NCBI GenBank assembly: GCA_947503365.1
Contig: CANNDT010000036.1
Coordinates: forward strand, 1 to 41,023
From: CANNDT01 sp945876205
Lineage (GTDB): Bacteria > Acidobacteriota > Vicinamibacteria > Vicinamibacterales > UBA2999
Length of the DNA: 41,023 bases
Direction: 5' to 3'
Below, piece after piece: positions 38,931-41,023 of the stretch. The notes beneath the pieces were generated by a model. It searched no databases. It was not told the origin of the DNA and saw only the letters and a program-made list of their open reading frames with translations. Position numbers and translations under genes: made by a program. Numbering within the stretch: the first letter of the stretch is position 1; each line of letters starts with the position of its first letter.

Positions 38931-41002
38931 ATCCTGCCGAGCGTATCGAAGAACTTCGTCGCCTCATCCGGCACCACGAAGAGCGCTACTACGTTCTAGC
39001 CGACCCGGAGATCGCCGACGCCGAGTTCGACGCCCTGATGAAGGAGCTCGAGCGGCTCGAGACCGGGAATCCGGCTCTCATTACAGACGATTCACCAACC
39101 CGCCGCGTCGGCGGCCGCGCGGAGGCTCACTTCGAGGCGGTCGAGCACGCGCAGGTGATGCTCAGCCTCGACAACGCCTACTCGGAAGAGGAGCTGCGCG
39201 CGTTCGACGACCGCGTGCGCCGGGGCCTTGCCGAGAACAGCGTCGTCCCTGCATCCGTTCCCTATGTCGCCGAGCTCAAGATCGACGGCCTGAGCATCGC
39301 GCTCACCTTCGAGAACGGGGTGATCGTCCGCGGCGCGACGCGCGGCGATGGCGTTCGCGGCGAGGATGTCACCTCGAATGTGAGAGCCATCCGCGCCATC
39401 CCGCTCCGCCTGAAGGCGGACGAGCTCGCCCCCCAAGCGAGAATGGAAGTTCGCGGCGAGGTGTACTTGTCTCGCAAGTCGTTCGAGCGGATGAACCAGG
39501 AGCGCGAAGACGCCGGCGAGCCGATCTTCCAGAATCCCCGCAACGCTGCGGCCGGCACGATGCGCAATCTCGATCCAGCGCTCGTCGCCCGGCGAGGCCT
39601 GAGCGCGTTCTTCTATCAGTTGGTCAGCGATGCCGCACCCGGTAGCCACGGAGAGACGCTCGAACAGCTTCGCGCGTGGGGACTGCCGGTGGAGCAGCAC
39701 TGGCAGCGCTGCGAAGGGATCGAGGCGCTCCTCGCATTCGTGCACGAGTGGGGCGAGAAGCGCCGCGCACTCGATTTCGACACCGACGGCGTCGTCATCA
39801 AGGTCGACAGCGTCGCGCAGCGCGCGGCACTCGGGACGACGAGCAAGTTTCCGCGCTGGGCGATCGCCTTCAAGTTCCCGGCGGAGCAGAAGACGACCCT
39901 CCTGCGGAAGATCGAGGTGAACGTCGGCCGGACCGGAGCCGTCACGCCGTTTGCGGTGCTCGAGCCGATCTTCATCGCCGGGTCGACAGTCTCGATGGCG
40001 ACGCTGCACAACGCCGACGACCTGGCTCGCAAGGACATCCGCGAGGGCGACACCGTGCTGGTCGAGAAAGCCGGCGATGTCATCCCTCGCGTGATCGGAC
40101 CGGTGTTGAGCCGTCGTCCGCCCGACGCGCAGCCGTGGCAGATGCCGGACACCTGCCCGCGGTGCGGCGCCGCGCTGCATCGACCCGAGGGCGAGGTCGT
40201 GTGGCGCTGCGAAAACACGTCGTGCCCGGCCAAGCTGCAGCGGGGCCTCGAGCACTTCGCCGCGCGGTCGGCGATGAACATCGAAGGCCTCGGCGAATCG
40301 CTCGTCGCGCAATTGCTCGATGGCCGGCTCGTCAAGGACTATGCGGACATCTACTCGTTGAGCGCTGACACGCTCGCCGGGCTCACGAGCGTGTCGGTGC
40401 GGACCGACGGCAAGGAAATCCAGCGCCGCTTCGGCGAGAAGAACGCGGCCAAGGTCATCGCGCAGATCGAGCGCAGCAAGACCAACGAGCTGTGGCGGCT
40501 CATCTACGGTCTCGGCATCCGGCACGTGGGCGAGCGCGGTGCGCAGGTGCTGGCGCAGGCGTTCGGGTCGATGGACGCACTGATGGCCGCAAAGATCGAC
40601 GATCTTCAGGACACGCACGAAATCGGGCCGGTGCTGGCGGAGTCGGTTCGAAACTGGCTGGATGAACCGCGCAATCGAGGACTGGTCGATCGCCTGCGTG
40701 ACGCCGGCCTGCGGATGGAGGTCCCGCCCGAAGAGCGGATCGCCCGCGCCGCTCCCGGACCTCTCAAGGGCCGCACCTACGTCGTCACTGGCACGCTCGA
40801 CGCGATGACCCGCGAGGCGGCTGTCGAAGCAATCGAACGGCTCGGCGGAAAGGTGGCCGGGTCGGTCAGCAAGAAGACCACGGCCGTGATTGTCGGCGCC
40901 GACGCCGGAACGAAAGCGGCAAAAGCGCGGGACCTTGGCATCCCGATCCTGGACGAGACCGGTTTTCTGGAACTGCTGAACGATATCGGCCGCGCAGGCT
41001 GA
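38927..41002 (+). CDS. ligA: NAD-dependent DNA ligase
   Basis: A GTG start overlapping the previous stop gives 691 residues, full length for LigA. The N-terminal Ia domain (RIEELRRLIRHHEERYYVLAD) binds NMN. The adenylation motif is ELKIDGLSI, with the AMP-accepting Lys118. Then come the OB domain (GRTGAVTPFAVLEP), a four-Cys zinc finger (CPRCGAALHRPEG to CENTSCPA), helix-hairpin-helix repeats (FAARSAMNIEGLGESLVAQL and following) and a C-terminal BRCT domain (LKGRTYVVTGTLDAMTREAAV, GGKVAGSVSKKTTAVIVG). It seals nicks at the replication fork. The gene is complete, with 21 bases of window left after the stop. Confidence 0.97.
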   Translation: MNPAERIEELRRLIRHHEERYYVLADPEIADAEFDALMKELERLETGNPALITDDSPTRRVGGRAEAHFEAVEHAQVMLSLDNAYSEEELRAFDDRVRRGLAENSVVPASVPYVAELKIDGLSIALTFENGVIVRGATRGDGVRGEDVTSNVRAIRAIPLRLKADELAPQARMEVRGEVYLSRKSFERMNQEREDAGEPIFQNPRNAAAGTMRNLDPALVARRGLSAFFYQLVSDAAPGSHGETLEQLRAWGLPVEQHWQRCEGIEALLAFVHEWGEKRRALDFDTDGVVIKVDSVAQRAALGTTSKFPRWAIAFKFPAEQKTTLLRKIEVNVGRTGAVTPFAVLEPIFIAGSTVSMATLHNADDLARKDIREGDTVLVEKAGDVIPRVIGPVLSRRPPDAQPWQMPDTCPRCGAALHRPEGEVVWRCENTSCPAKLQRGLEHFAARSAMNIEGLGESLVAQLLDGRLVKDYADIYSLSADTLAGLTSVSVRTDGKEIQRRFGEKNAAKVIAQIERSKTNELWRLIYGLGIRHVGERGAQVLAQAFGSMDALMAAKIDDLQDTHEIGPVLAESVRNWLDEPRNRGLVDRLRDAGLRMEVPPEERIARAAPGPLKGRTYVVTGTLDAMTREAAVEAIERLGGKVAGSVSKKTTAVIVGADAGTKAAKARDLGIPILDETGFLELLNDIGRAG

Positions 41003-41023
41003 AGCCCGCGCGATCTCACCCTA

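Noticed and set aside
39092..40618. 508-residue open frame on the minus strand
   Set aside because: It is the high-G+C shadow of ligA, His/Arg/Asp rich without motifs.

Overview
The window reads as ordinary chromosome of a high-G+C Gram-negative bacterium. It has outer-membrane barrel proteins, a lipoprotein, System I cytochrome c maturation and many GTG or TTG starts. Densely packed genes repeatedly overlap by ATGA, GTGA or TTGA. Gene order and protein style recall Acidobacteriota, probably class Vicinamibacteria; that placement is an inference from memory, not a search result.

Layout. 1-3367: the end of a pentapeptide-repeat protein, a histidine kinase/response regulator pair and a Maf pyrophosphatase. 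3398-10911: a cytochrome c maturation operon (ccmE, a ccmF-ccmH fusion, two accessory membrane proteins, ccmA, ccmB, ccmC, a ccmD-like gene and a 51-residue membrane peptide). ccmB and ccmC are separated by a large word-iterated inverted repeat. 10966-13655 (minus): aroA, aroK and a metallophosphoesterase. 13721-15842: an RsbW-type ATPase, an inositol monophosphatase family enzyme and a barrel protein. 15814-18793: a GT-C type membrane protein opposite a VTT/DedA protein plus a GT2 glycosyltransferase, plausibly one lipid-linked sugar module. 18747-21396: a secreted metallo-beta-lactamase-fold protein divergent from a diheme cytochrome c. 21398-24439: ttcA, dtd, a barrel-like protein and a dapF homologue in which both catalytic cysteines are serine.

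24440-32452 is an accessory, probably transferred, defence island with visibly lower G+C patches. It starts right behind dapF with a 5'-truncated helicase remnant. Then come three genes joined by ATGA overlaps: a very large type III-like adenine methyltransferase, an OLD-like ATPase with Toprim nuclease motifs, and a helicase-nuclease with a C-terminal PD-(D/E)xK site. 32671-41002 returns to housekeeping: a DUF4398-like lipoprotein, radC, larC, metG, tatD, a polyprenyl synthase and ligA.

The features least explained by known families are the word-iterated elements between genes at 9573-9780, 10884-10955, 11711-11850, 13671-13697, 17337-17420 and 22703-22790, with a coding relative at 6901-6975. 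Most have two arms, each a run of one short degenerate word, with the second arm complementary to the first. Two pairs share longer sequence, which points to dispersed families. In three places the repeat is read as protein (a signal peptide, a C-terminal tail and an N-terminus). No tRNA, rRNA, CRISPR array or insertion sequence was seen, and no gap between genes exceeds 300 bases.
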